64,000 bases of DNA, taken from assembly GCF_002884445.1 (NCBI RefSeq), contig NZ_KZ614144.1, positions 2,556,290 to 2,620,289 of the forward strand, in the 5' to 3' direction. Positions 8,813 to 17,244 of the stretch are shown piece by piece. How positions within the stretch are numbered: the first letter of the stretch is position 1; each line of letters starts with the position of its first letter. Below the pieces are notes generated by a model, which searched no databases, was not told the origin of the DNA, and worked only from the letters and a program-made list of their open reading frames with translations. This DNA is from Paenibacillus castaneae (GTDB lineage: Bacteria > Bacillota > Bacilli > Paenibacillales > Paenibacillaceae). Both the position numbers and the translations under genes were made by a program.

Positions 8813-9646
8813 ATGAAACGTATAATCACGTTATTTTCAGCCTTGATCATAACTGCCTTTTTTGCCTCAACCTTCTCTGTATTCGCTGCCGTATTGCCAT
8901 TAAGGGTAGTGGTGGATGGAGATAAAATCACGTTTCCTGATGCACAGCCATTTGTTGATGCTAATCAAAGAACTCAAATACCTATTCGATTCGTAAGCGA
9001 AGCCTTAGGAGCTAAAGTGGTATGGGATGGCAAGAACAAAAGCGCAACTATTACACATAACGGAAAGAAGTTGGTTATTTATATCGGGAAAAAAACCTAT
9101 GAATTAGATGGACAAACGAAGCAAATGGATACGGAGGCTTTATTTAATGATACAAGAACATTTGTCCCTCTTCGCTTCGTGAGTGAAGGGTTAGGTGTTT
9201 CTGTGAATTGGGATGATGCTGTAAAAACCGTATATATAAGCACAAAGTCTACCGTTGAACCTTCGACTGGTGAGAAGGAAGCTGTGGTCCACGGCTTTAA
9301 AATCAAATATGTTGAAATGGGAGATAACATTGATCCTGTCTATGTTACGAGCTCCAAACTACGTGTATCGGAAAATGAGTATAAAGGAAAAGACAGAGCT
9401 ATCATGAATATTGAAATTGGATTCACGAAGAGGGGTGCTGATCCTGTTACAGCAACGAATGAAGCGGAAGCCATTCTTCGACAAAAGGTAGAAAGCGGTG
9501 TGGTGGATGATATTATGAAATATGTGAGAACGAAAACGAAAGTGGAAAATATTCTTAAAACGAAATTCTTTACTGATTCAAAATATGAGATTTCAGTTAT
9601 TTCGCCTGAAAATGATGGTATCGGAATTACAATATTTTTGAAATAG
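8813..9646 (+). CDS. Secreted copper-amine-oxidase N-terminal-domain protein
   Basis: 277 residues with a Sec signal peptide (cleavage probably after SVFAA, near 26), then two stalk-like repeats: RTQIPIRFVSEALGA...VVWDG and RTFVPLRFVSEGLGV...VNWDD, at about 48-80 and 117-145. This is the copper amine oxidase N-terminal domain, which is common in Paenibacillaceae surface proteins and is not itself a catalytic oxidase. The remaining 120 residues are unrecognised mixed alpha/beta. The gene follows the lipase by about 50 nt with AAAGGAGAT upstream, and its stop adjoins the next gene. It probably acts at the cell surface with the downstream secreted protein. Confidence 0.85.
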   Translation: MKRIITLFSALIITAFFASTFSVFAAVLPLRVVVDGDKITFPDAQPFVDANQRTQIPIRFVSEALGAKVVWDGKNKSATITHNGKKLVIYIGKKTYELDGQTKQMDTEALFNDTRTFVPLRFVSEGLGVSVNWDDAVKTVYISTKSTVEPSTGEKEAVVHGFKIKYVEMGDNIDPVYVTSSKLRVSENEYKGKDRAIMNIEIGFTKRGADPVTATNEAEAILRQKVESGVVDDIMKYVRTKTKVENILKTKFFTDSKYEISVISPENDGIGITIFLK

Positions 9647-9655
9647 GTGACAAAA

Positions 9656-12403
9656 TTGAAGAAAACGATATGGGCAAGTATAATGACTCTGCTATTATTT
9701 CAAGCTCTTGCTTCATTTGTATATTCAGAAGCTGACTCGAGTATGGAATATCGCTTGCCAACAACCCCAGAGGAGATTGTGGCGGATATTAATAAGGATA
9801 TGAGTGAGCTATATGACGAAGGCGATAATTATTATAAGATGTTTACGAGCAAAGGTTATTTAAGGGTAGATTTATTGAGAAACCGGTTAGCGGTTAACAA
9901 TAATAATTATGAGATGGTATATGGCAGCAGCCATGGACCTTGGCTACAGCATAGAGGAGGCATGTATGCTTATTCTGGATATACCAGGTTTGGTGAATCG
10001 GTATCTACGGATGGCGCACCTTGGTATGCTGGCTGGAGCGGAACAAAGATACAGAACTTTAATATGGTTGAAGCCCCATGGGATGATTCCAATCTTCAGA
10101 GAGTTTACATGGTCAAAAAAAATGGCTATGATGGTTATCGCAATACGAAACATAAATTTCTAGCGAGCTCGAATGGAACCTTCGAGCAAGCAATCCTTGT
10201 AGGATTAAATTATCATTATGCGGGGAAGAAATATAGTCAGTTTATGTATCAAAGCCTAAATGATCAATATAAGGACAGAGTGGTCTACGACAGAGATGCA
10301 AAGCCAAAGGGCGGAGACTGGGTTAAGTATGTGCATGTGTTGCAGCCGCCAACCTATCTGTCTTGGGGAGAGGGACGGATTTATATTAAAGGCGCATCGG
10401 GTGCTTATACCTACCTTGGAATACCTATTGCTCCCTTTATCTTATTATCCGACGATCTCTCTGCACAATTCGAGGCACTGCCGTCCGGAGCTGTCGAAGG
10501 TGAAGAAGTATTAGTAGGCATCAAGCTTAATTCTTCCTTCACTACGGATCAAGAAACGGATTATGCTTGGAATGTCAAAACTAGCAGTGGAGAGGCTCTC
10601 GCCATCAACTATGCAGGCCATGCCAAAACGGAATCAGGATTAATAACGATTCCTGCGAACGGAGAGAGGCTGCTGTATGCTTCGTTTACGATGCCTAAAG
10701 GCAATGTGACGATTGGGTTTACCATAAATAAAGACAAAAATTCGCCGAAGGAAGCATCCTACGAGAATAATGTACTGCCTCCTGCAGCAATCAAATTAGT
10801 TACGGCTCTGCCTACTGTTACTGGGGAATATGAGCTGGATTATAATGTATTAAAGAAAATAGTGACGTTTCCGTTGTCCGGAGGAGCCGCGATAACAGCT
10901 CATTTAAGTCTTCCAAGCCAATCCACATGGGATGGCAATGCATTCGGCGCTTTACATGTGAATAATTTATCAGCCAATGTATTCCGTTCCTTTACGGTGT
11001 CGAATAATCCACCGGTGAATGAAGCAGGCACGAGCATCGTGAGAAAACCGGTGATAACGACCAGTCTTCTAAGATCTGATTTCGGGGATGATCCAAAGAA
11101 TAGGAAATGGCTCAATTGGCCCAATTCCAATGACGCTAAGCTAAACATAGGAACGATTAGCTTCGAAGGCGCGGTAACAAGAAACTATATCCGAACCCTG
11201 TCCGTATGTACAACATCCAAGGATCATTTTGGTGAAGAGCAGATTACCTGTACTGAAGAAAAAGAGCCCGGCTCAACATCTGCGCCTTTCAGTCCAGGTG
11301 TCGATGTTAAAAATGTTAAAGCTAAGATCTACAATGGCATAAAGACCGTTCCAGCTAAAACGTACAAGGATGTTCTAGAGAATAACACCATAAGCGATCT
11401 GAGAAAAAGTTTGTTTTGGACGAATGAGCCGTACGCCTATGATGTTATTCGTTGGATGGCAAATGAGAATGAAAACGGAAAGCTCTATGAATGGACGACT
11501 GTCCCTGGACAATATAAACGGACCTTTATCCAGCAGGCCAGAGGTGAAGTGAATTGGCAAAACGAAAAAACGATGGAGCAGCAATACAAACAAGGCAGAG
11601 ATGCGGCAAGAAAAATGACAAACAATAAAACATTGTATGATAAAGCCGTATTCGCGACTGACAAGCAGCTGCAAAAGTATGATTATCCGATCAAATCCGG
11701 TTACTATTTCAATCCAGCGGGCGTATATACCTTTACTGTGGAAACTGAAACATTCAAGCAAACACAAACTGATACAAAGGATCATAAAGATCTTGTCAAC
11801 GCAGTTATTGATTCCTTCCGTTATGAAACAGACTTGATTTATATTAACAACAAAAAAGTGGCTGTAAATATTTTTAATGAGCCGTTAGGCAAAAAAGGGA
11901 ATGCCCCTGTGAAGAAAGCGGCTGCGTTGAGCGTAAAAGAGAAGAAAGGTGTAGATTCTGCCGTTCTCTTAACGGTTATTGACCGAAGTGTTGAGGATTC
12001 GAGATATTCCAAATCGGTTGAGGAAATTTATCATTCGGAGGAATCTGTGGATAACAAAACGCATCCTTATTGGAAGCTGGTTCTTGAAGGCTACCCGGAG
12101 TCCAGTACATTGGGCAGCTTTGACAACTTCAAGTACCGAGAATATGTGGAGAGCGGTCAGAAGATGTATAAGATTAAAGAAAAGACGAAGGTATCCATCA
12201 TCATTAATAAAGACAATACAAATGTTTATACTCATGCGCAAATGCCGAATGGAGAATATTACGTCCAAGCATGGATTGATGATCTGGAGCTCTCCAATAG
12301 CACCAATGCATACAAAACACTTGGTAAGCTGGTTGGGATTAAACCGTTGGATGCGATTAAGATTAATGTTACAGGCTCTATGTACGATGATTTGAATAAT
12401 TAA
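9656..12403 (+). CDS. Large secreted protein of unknown function
   Basis: About 915 residues with an N-terminal signal peptide (MKKTIWASIMTLLLF core, cleavage near residue 24). The body is rich in Tyr, Asn, Ser and Trp with many predicted beta strands and no transmembrane spans or catalytic motif that I recognise. Two cysteines in a CTTSKDHFGEEQITC segment may form a disulfide. The last third contains a Gly/Tyr/Val-rich strand region ending SMYDDLNN. TTG at 9656 is chosen because AGGTGA lies 5 nt upstream; the GTG at 9647 has no ribosome site. It is last in the T7SS-linked gene run and may be a wall-associated adhesin-like or scaffold protein. Function unknown. Confidence 0.75.
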   Translation: MKKTIWASIMTLLLFQALASFVYSEADSSMEYRLPTTPEEIVADINKDMSELYDEGDNYYKMFTSKGYLRVDLLRNRLAVNNNNYEMVYGSSHGPWLQHRGGMYAYSGYTRFGESVSTDGAPWYAGWSGTKIQNFNMVEAPWDDSNLQRVYMVKKNGYDGYRNTKHKFLASSNGTFEQAILVGLNYHYAGKKYSQFMYQSLNDQYKDRVVYDRDAKPKGGDWVKYVHVLQPPTYLSWGEGRIYIKGASGAYTYLGIPIAPFILLSDDLSAQFEALPSGAVEGEEVLVGIKLNSSFTTDQETDYAWNVKTSSGEALAINYAGHAKTESGLITIPANGERLLYASFTMPKGNVTIGFTINKDKNSPKEASYENNVLPPAAIKLVTALPTVTGEYELDYNVLKKIVTFPLSGGAAITAHLSLPSQSTWDGNAFGALHVNNLSANVFRSFTVSNNPPVNEAGTSIVRKPVITTSLLRSDFGDDPKNRKWLNWPNSNDAKLNIGTISFEGAVTRNYIRTLSVCTTSKDHFGEEQITCTEEKEPGSTSAPFSPGVDVKNVKAKIYNGIKTVPAKTYKDVLENNTISDLRKSLFWTNEPYAYDVIRWMANENENGKLYEWTTVPGQYKRTFIQQARGEVNWQNEKTMEQQYKQGRDAARKMTNNKTLYDKAVFATDKQLQKYDYPIKSGYYFNPAGVYTFTVETETFKQTQTDTKDHKDLVNAVIDSFRYETDLIYINNKKVAVNIFNEPLGKKGNAPVKKAAALSVKEKKGVDSAVLLTVIDRSVEDSRYSKSVEEIYHSEESVDNKTHPYWKLVLEGYPESSTLGSFDNFKYREYVESGQKMYKIKEKTKVSIIINKDNTNVYTHAQMPNGEYYVQAWIDDLELSNSTNAYKTLGKLVGIKPLDAIKINVTGSMYDDLNN

Positions 12404-12413
12404 AGTCAAAAAA

Positions 12414-12465
12414 AAGGGGCTGTCCTATAAGTAGATCATCTACTTGAAAGGAAAGCCCCTTCTTC
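12414..12465 (+). terminator. Bipartite terminator ending the T7SS gene run
   Basis: Outer stem AAGGGGCT (12414-12421) with AGCCCCTT (12454-12461), containing an inner near-palindrome AAGTAGAT-C-ATCTACTT (12429-12445). A-rich flank on the left and CTTCTTC on the right allow termination in either direction. Confidence 0.7.
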
Positions 12466-12578
12466 ATCATTCTTGATTAAACGTATGGATTCTGTTTTTA
12501 TAGAGATATGAATTTTTTTAATTATGTAATTGTTAGGTTGTTTGTTTGCAATGTTAAACTGTAACTTGAGGTGATTCC

Positions 12579-13055
12579 ATGAGAGCTGTATATGCAGGAA
12601 GCTTTGATCCCATTACGCTCGGACATGTTTCGGTTATCGAACGAGCCTTCCATTTATTCAGCGAGGTTCATATTATTGTCGCCAATAATCGGGCGAAGCA
12701 GCATCACTTCACGATTGATCAGCGAACGGAGCTTGTCAGCTTGTCGATAAGTCAGGAAGCAAAGATGATCATTGTTCCATTTGAAGGAATCGTGGCCGAT
12801 TATATTAATGATAATGACATTAATGTAGTTATCCGCGGCATTCGAAATGCAACCGATCTTGAATATGAGCTGCAGCTGGAGCAGTATATTCGAAATACGA
12901 CAATGGCGGACACTATTTATTTATCGCCTTACACGCATTATATGCAAACCAGCAGCTCGCTCGTACGCATGTTCTTGAAGTCGGATAAAACTGAACTAGC
13001 TGCCTCTTACATGGTTCCGAAAGCGTATCTGCGAATGCTGGAATATGTGGAATAA
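12579..13055 (+). CDS. coaD: CoaD-like nucleotidyltransferase (phosphopantetheine adenylyltransferase family)
   Basis: 158 residues of the nucleotidyltransferase Rossmann fold. Visible motifs are GSFDPITLGH (ATP-binding T/HxGH, residues 8-17), VIRGIRNATDLEYELQ (near 90-105, phosphopantetheine and adenine contacts) and SSSLVR near 125. CoaD transfers AMP from ATP to 4'-phosphopantetheine in coenzyme A synthesis. The sequence is more divergent than usual in the substrate-loop region and does not lie beside rsmD, where coaD normally is. It could therefore be a second copy or a related adenylyltransferase. Start supported by TTGAGGTGAT. Confidence 0.75.
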   Translation: MRAVYAGSFDPITLGHVSVIERAFHLFSEVHIIVANNRAKQHHFTIDQRTELVSLSISQEAKMIIVPFEGIVADYINDNDINVVIRGIRNATDLEYELQLEQYIRNTTMADTIYLSPYTHYMQTSSSLVRMFLKSDKTELAASYMVPKAYLRMLEYVE

Positions 13056-13067
13056 GGAAGGAAGAAG

Positions 13068-13361
13068 CTAGCTTTGCGGTTTTGGAGGGCGAGGCCTCTT
13101 CTGCTTGAAGCGAGGTGCTACATAATTGCGCTTGCGGTCTCGGAAGAATGTCCAGCCTGCAATGAAACCTGCTCCGGCAGCGAACATAATAAATCCGAGC
13201 AGAAACTTCAGCCACTGAAAGTGGGGTGTGATAGCATCATTTCCGAAATCAGAGAAATAAAGGAATACGGAATCCTTCATCTTGAGAAATCCAAAGCAAG
13301 CCAGCAGACCGGGAATAACTAGCAGTAGTATAGCAATAAAACGGGCAGTAACTAATTTCAT
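13068..13361 (-). CDS. yqzF: Small membrane protein, DUF2627 (YqzF-like)
   Basis: 97 residues with two membrane segments (about 8-26 and 50-72) and a very basic Pro-rich tail (RPRPPKPQS). It matches DUF2627, whose B. subtilis member YqzF also lies just upstream of the bkd operon. The ATG at 13361 follows AAGGAGAC on the minus strand. It converges on the CoaD-like gene with only 12 nt between stop codons. Molecular function unknown. Confidence 0.8.
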   Translation of the reverse strand: MKLVTARFIAILLLVIPGLLACFGFLKMKDSVFLYFSDFGNDAITPHFQWLKFLLGFIMFAAGAGFIAGWTFFRDRKRNYVAPRFKQKRPRPPKPQS

Positions 13362-13588
13362 AAATGCTGCGTCTCCTTGTCGATTAAATATACAGTTAGT
13401 TCTATCATACCTTTTTCGGCTGTGAGTGTCTATTTCGCAAAAGAGCGATGTAAACAATGATAAAAACAGTTACAATAAGAAGGTGAATGAGGTTTGCAAA
13501 GCGCATCGATCATAGCGTACGATACATATCTGAGGGTACAAGCATATCATATGACATCATGCACGTATAAAGAAGGGAATGAATTTTG

Positions 13589-15016
13589 ATGGCTATAGAG
13601 GTAGACGTAGCTATACTGGGCGGCGGGCCTGGCGGTTATACCGCAGCGATTCGCGCAGCGCAGCTTGGCAAGAAGGTAGCAATTATAGAAATGGACAAGC
13701 TGGGCGGCACATGCTTGCACAAAGGATGTATACCAAGTAAGTCGCTGCTTCGCAGTGCTGAGGTTTATTCAACATTGCTGGATGCGAGTACATACGGTGT
13801 AGAGGTAACAGAAGGTGCCATTTCACTTGATTTCAATAAGGTTCAAGCTCGGAAGGAAGGGACGGTTGAGCAGCTTTATCGCGGTCTTCAAAGCTTGATG
13901 AAGAAGAATGGAATCCAGATTATTCAAGGCAAGGGAAGAGTAATCGGACCTTCGATTTTCTCGCCGCGCAGCGGTTCGCTCGCTGTTGAGCTTCCAGATG
14001 GAGAAATGGAATCGGTCGTATCCACCAACCTGATTATTGCGACGGGCTCAAGGCCGCGTGTGCTTGATGGTCTCTCACCAGATGGCGAATATATACTAAC
14101 AAGCGATGAGGCGTTGGTTATGGAGAAGCTTCCAGCCTCAATCCTCATTGTAGGCGGAGGCGTAATTGGTGTGGAATGGGCGTCGCTGCTTCAGGATTTC
14201 GGCGTGCAGGTCACACTGGTAGAAGCGGGATCACGTCTGCTGCCAGGTGAGGATACAGAAGTGTCGGCGGAGCTGGCTCGTTTGCTCAGTCGTCGCGGCG
14301 TTCGCATATTGACCGGCGTTCAGCTTCAGACCGATACCTACAAAGGGGAAAATGGCGAAATTTCGATTTCTGCAGGCACACCGGACGGTGATGTTATTCT
14401 AACTGCTGAGAAGCTACTTGTCTCTGTCGGTCGCTTGCCGAATGCAGAGGGCATCGGACTTGAGAATACAGATATTCGTACGAAAAACGGCATGATTGAA
14501 GTAAATAGCTTTGGTCAAACGAGCGAACCTCATATCTATGCGATCGGCGATGTGATAGGCGGGGTGCAATTGGCACATGCTGCTGCACATGAGGGATTAG
14601 TTGCTGCCGAGCACATTAGCGGCTTGAAGCCCGCAGCAGTAGAGCAGCATTTAGTTCCGCGCTGTATTTATTCCAGACCGGAAATTGCCTCCTACGGCTT
14701 AACGGAGGACGGTGCGCGCACCAAGGGCCATGATATTAAGACGGGTAAAATTCCGTTTCAAGCCATCGGCAAGGCGCTTGTGCATGGAGATAAAGATGGA
14801 TTTGTTAAAGTTATTGCTGATCGCAAGACCAATGATATTGTTGGTGTCCACATCATTGGAGCACACGCGACGGAGCTGATTTCAGAAGCAGCGCTGGCAG
14901 GTGTACTCAATGCAACCCCGTGGGAGATTGGCCAAATGATCCATCCCCATCCGACACTTTCAGAGGCGCTGGGCGAGGCTATGCTGGCTGTTGACGGCAA
15001 AGCAATTTCTTTCTAA
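13589..15016 (+). CDS. lpdV: Dihydrolipoyl dehydrogenase, E3 of branched-chain 2-oxoacid dehydrogenase
   Basis: 475-residue FAD flavoprotein that reoxidises dihydrolipoyl groups on E2 using NAD+. FAD motif GGGPGG at 11-16, redox disulfide in GGTCLHKGCIPSK (Cys42 and Cys47), NAD-binding GGGVIGVE in the centre, FAD motif YAIGDVIGG, and C-terminal active-site HPHPTLSE with the His-Glu pair. First gene of the bkd operon; ptb, bcd, buk and bkdR, found upstream in B. subtilis, are absent here. ATG at 13589 follows AAGGGA; a TTG directly before it is also possible. Confidence 0.95.
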   Translation: MAIEVDVAILGGGPGGYTAAIRAAQLGKKVAIIEMDKLGGTCLHKGCIPSKSLLRSAEVYSTLLDASTYGVEVTEGAISLDFNKVQARKEGTVEQLYRGLQSLMKKNGIQIIQGKGRVIGPSIFSPRSGSLAVELPDGEMESVVSTNLIIATGSRPRVLDGLSPDGEYILTSDEALVMEKLPASILIVGGGVIGVEWASLLQDFGVQVTLVEAGSRLLPGEDTEVSAELARLLSRRGVRILTGVQLQTDTYKGENGEISISAGTPDGDVILTAEKLLVSVGRLPNAEGIGLENTDIRTKNGMIEVNSFGQTSEPHIYAIGDVIGGVQLAHAAAHEGLVAAEHISGLKPAAVEQHLVPRCIYSRPEIASYGLTEDGARTKGHDIKTGKIPFQAIGKALVHGDKDGFVKVIADRKTNDIVGVHIIGAHATELISEAALAGVLNATPWEIGQMIHPHPTLSEALGEAMLAVDGKAISF

Positions 15017-15049
15017 TATAGACGGTTTTCTTTTTGCTGCAAATGGAGT

Positions 15050-15088
15050 TATAATATATATGATCAAGTCTTAGTACCAGGTTATAAT
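15050..15088 (+). promoter_or_regulatory. Two TATAAT-like boxes ahead of bkdAA
   Basis: TATAAT occurs at 15050-15055 and 15083-15088 in the 96-nt gap between lpdV and bkdAA. No convincing -35 box lies 16-18 nt upstream of either, so an internal promoter is only possible. Confidence 0.3.
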
Positions 15089-15112
15089 AGCAGGTAAAAG
15101 GAGGAACACCTT

Positions 15113-16147
15113 ATGACCCAATTTACTTCTACTGGGCAAAATGTTCGTCATGTAGAATTAGGGCTTAGCGATGAGCAAGCAATTGATATGTACAGAACGA
15201 TGGTAATGGCACGCAAGTTTGATGAGCGGATGCTCTTGCTGCAGCGTGCCGGTAAAATTAATTTCCATGTTTCCGGTGTCGGCCAAGAGGTGGCACAAGT
15301 TGCGGCGGCCTATGCGCTGGACCGTGAAACGGATTACTTTTTACCTTACTACCGTGATTATGGATTCGTATTGTCGGTAGGCATGACGCTCCGTGATTTG
15401 CTGTTGTCCGTGTTCGCCAAAGCGGAGGACCCTAATAGCGGCGGACGGCAAATGCCAGGCCACTTCGGCTCTAAGAAGCTGCGTATCGTGACGGGCTCCA
15501 GCCCTGTTACAACGCAGGTTCCACATGCAGTAGGCATTGCATTAGCTGCAAAAATGAAAAAGAAGCCGCTCGTTAGCTTCGTGACGTTTGGTGAAGGCTC
15601 CAGCAATCAGGGGGACTTCCATGAAGGCTGTAACTTTGCGGGAGTGCATAAGCTGCCGGTTATTTTCATGTGCGAAAATAATCAATATGCCATTTCAGTT
15701 CCTATTCATAAACAGCTTGCCGGTAAAGTAGCTGATCGTGCGCTTGGATACGGCTTCCCGGGCTTGCAGGTTGATGGCAATGATGCGCTTGAAGTATACA
15801 GAATCGTCAAGGAAGCAAGGGAGCGAGCGATTGCAGGTGAAGGGCCTACTTTAATTGAAGCGCTCATGTACCGTCTATCTCCTCATTCCACCTCGGATAA
15901 CGATCTTGCTTATCGGACCAAGGAAGAAGTAGATTTCAATCGATCTAAGGACGGCATACCGAAATATAAGCAGTATTTGATAGATAGCGGCATTTGGTCC
16001 GAGGAGCTTGATACAGAGCTCCAGGCTCAAATACGTAAAATGCTCGATGAGGCTACTGAATACGGCGACAAAGCGCCATTCCCAACGCCAGAATCTACAC
16101 TGCTGCATGTGTATGCGGATGATACTGAGCAAGGAGGGAATAATTAA
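15113..16147 (+). CDS. bkdAA: Branched-chain 2-oxoacid dehydrogenase E1 alpha
   Basis: 344-residue thiamin-diphosphate-dependent E1 alpha subunit that decarboxylates the 2-oxo acids of Val, Leu and Ile and feeds branched acyl-CoA to fatty acid synthesis. Family features are the FDERMLLLQRAGK N-terminal motif, the TPP/Mg2+ motif GEGSSNQGDFHEG...CENNQYAIS (about 163-195) and the Ser-containing phosphorylation-loop region YRLSPHSTSDN. AAAGGAGGAAC precedes the ATG. Its stop overlaps the bkdAB start by one base, implying stoichiometric coupling of the alpha2beta2 enzyme. Confidence 0.95.
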   Translation: MTQFTSTGQNVRHVELGLSDEQAIDMYRTMVMARKFDERMLLLQRAGKINFHVSGVGQEVAQVAAAYALDRETDYFLPYYRDYGFVLSVGMTLRDLLLSVFAKAEDPNSGGRQMPGHFGSKKLRIVTGSSPVTTQVPHAVGIALAAKMKKKPLVSFVTFGEGSSNQGDFHEGCNFAGVHKLPVIFMCENNQYAISVPIHKQLAGKVADRALGYGFPGLQVDGNDALEVYRIVKEARERAIAGEGPTLIEALMYRLSPHSTSDNDLAYRTKEEVDFNRSKDGIPKYKQYLIDSGIWSEELDTELQAQIRKMLDEATEYGDKAPFPTPESTLLHVYADDTEQGGNN

Positions 16148-17130
16148 TGGCTGTTATGGACTATATTGATGCCATTCGTCTTGGAATGAAGGAAGAAATG
16201 GAACGAGACGAAGATGTGTTCGTGCTTGGTGAGGATGTCGGCGTTAAAGGCGGCGTCTTCACGACGACTAAGGGGCTAATGGATCAGTTCGGCGAGCAGC
16301 GCGTAATGGATACGCCCCTTGCAGAGTCAGCAATAGCTGGCGTTGCCATTGGAGCGGCTATGTATGGAATGAAGCCCATTGCAGAAATGCAATATTCCGA
16401 TTTCATGTTTCCTGCGACCAATCAAATTATAAGCGAAGCGGCAAAGATTCGTTACCGCTCCAATAATGACTGGACTTGCCCGCTCGTTATCCGTGCACCA
16501 ATCGGCGGAGGCGTGTTTGGTGGCCTCTATCATTCACAATGTCCAGAATCTGTTTTTTTTGGAACGCCAGGTTTGAAAATTGTAGCTCCTTACAGAGCTT
16601 ATGATGCAAAGGGATTACTGAAAGCGGCTGTGCGCGATCCGGACCCGGTGCTATATTTCGAAAACAAAAAATGCTACAAGCTTATTAACGGTGAAGTGCC
16701 GGAAGAGGATTATATCGTTCCTATCGGTAAAGCAAATGTCCTTCGCGAAGGTGATGATCTAACGGTTATCGCTTACAGCTTGCCGCTGCATTTCGTGGAG
16801 CAGGCCGCTGAAGAGCTTGCAGGCGAAGGCATTCAAACGCATATTCTTGATTTGCGTACGCTTCAGCCGCTTGATAAAGAAGGAATTCTTGAAGCAGTTC
16901 GCAAAACAGGCAAGGTGCTTATTATTCATGAGGATAATAAGACAGGCGGTGTAGGTGCGGAGGTATCAGCCATTATAGCTGAAGAGCTGATCTATGAGCT
17001 GGATGCGCCTATCATGCGTTTATGCGGGCCGGATGTTCCGGCTATGCCGATTAATCCGCCTGGCGAGAAATTTTTTATGCTAAATAAAGAAAAAGTAAAA
17101 GAGGCTATGCGGAATTTAGCTCTTTATTAA
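16147..17130 (+). CDS. bkdAB: Branched-chain 2-oxoacid dehydrogenase E1 beta
   Basis: 327-residue E1 beta subunit. It opens with a transketolase pyrimidine-type domain (GEDVGVKGGVF near 29-39, DTPLAESAIAG) and ends in a transketolase C domain (LDLRTLQPLD, EDNKTGGVGAE). It pairs with BkdAA to bind thiamin diphosphate. The Shine-Dalgarno AAGGAGGG is inside the end of bkdAA. Two hairpins follow before bkdB, so E1/E3 and E2 output may be set separately. Confidence 0.95.
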   Translation: MAVMDYIDAIRLGMKEEMERDEDVFVLGEDVGVKGGVFTTTKGLMDQFGEQRVMDTPLAESAIAGVAIGAAMYGMKPIAEMQYSDFMFPATNQIISEAAKIRYRSNNDWTCPLVIRAPIGGGVFGGLYHSQCPESVFFGTPGLKIVAPYRAYDAKGLLKAAVRDPDPVLYFENKKCYKLINGEVPEEDYIVPIGKANVLREGDDLTVIAYSLPLHFVEQAAEELAGEGIQTHILDLRTLQPLDKEGILEAVRKTGKVLIIHEDNKTGGVGAEVSAIIAEELIYELDAPIMRLCGPDVPAMPINPPGEKFFMLNKEKVKEAMRNLALY

Positions 17131-17133
17131 AGA

Positions 17134-17162
17134 ATAGGAACGTATCATCCATACGTTTCTAT
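17134..17162 (+). other. Stem-loop after bkdAB
   Basis: ATAGGAACGTAT (17134-17145) pairs with ATACGTTTCTAT (17151-17162), one G-U pair, loop CATCC. No T-tract follows, so a stability or processing hairpin is more likely than a terminator. Confidence 0.5.
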
Positions 17163-17184
17163 CCTATTTATAGGTCATAGCGAA

Positions 17185-17223
17185 GCAGGCTTAAACAGAT
17201 TAGCAGGAGCTGTTTAAGCTTGC
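17185..17223 (+). other. 14-bp stem-loop just upstream of bkdB ribosome site
   Basis: GCAGGCTTAAACAG (17185-17198) pairs with CTGTTTAAGCTTGC (17210-17223), 13 Watson-Crick pairs and one G-U, loop of 11 nt. It ends 7 nt before the bkdB AGGAGATGG site, so it may affect E2 translation or protect the downstream mRNA. Confidence 0.6.
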
Positions 17224-17244
17224 ACCAGTTAGGAGATGGGATAC

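Noticed and set aside
12411..12466. GGGGCTGTCC-type end of an insertion sequence
   Set aside because: Only one end is present, with no transposase or target duplication; the pairing and flanking A/T runs fit a terminator.
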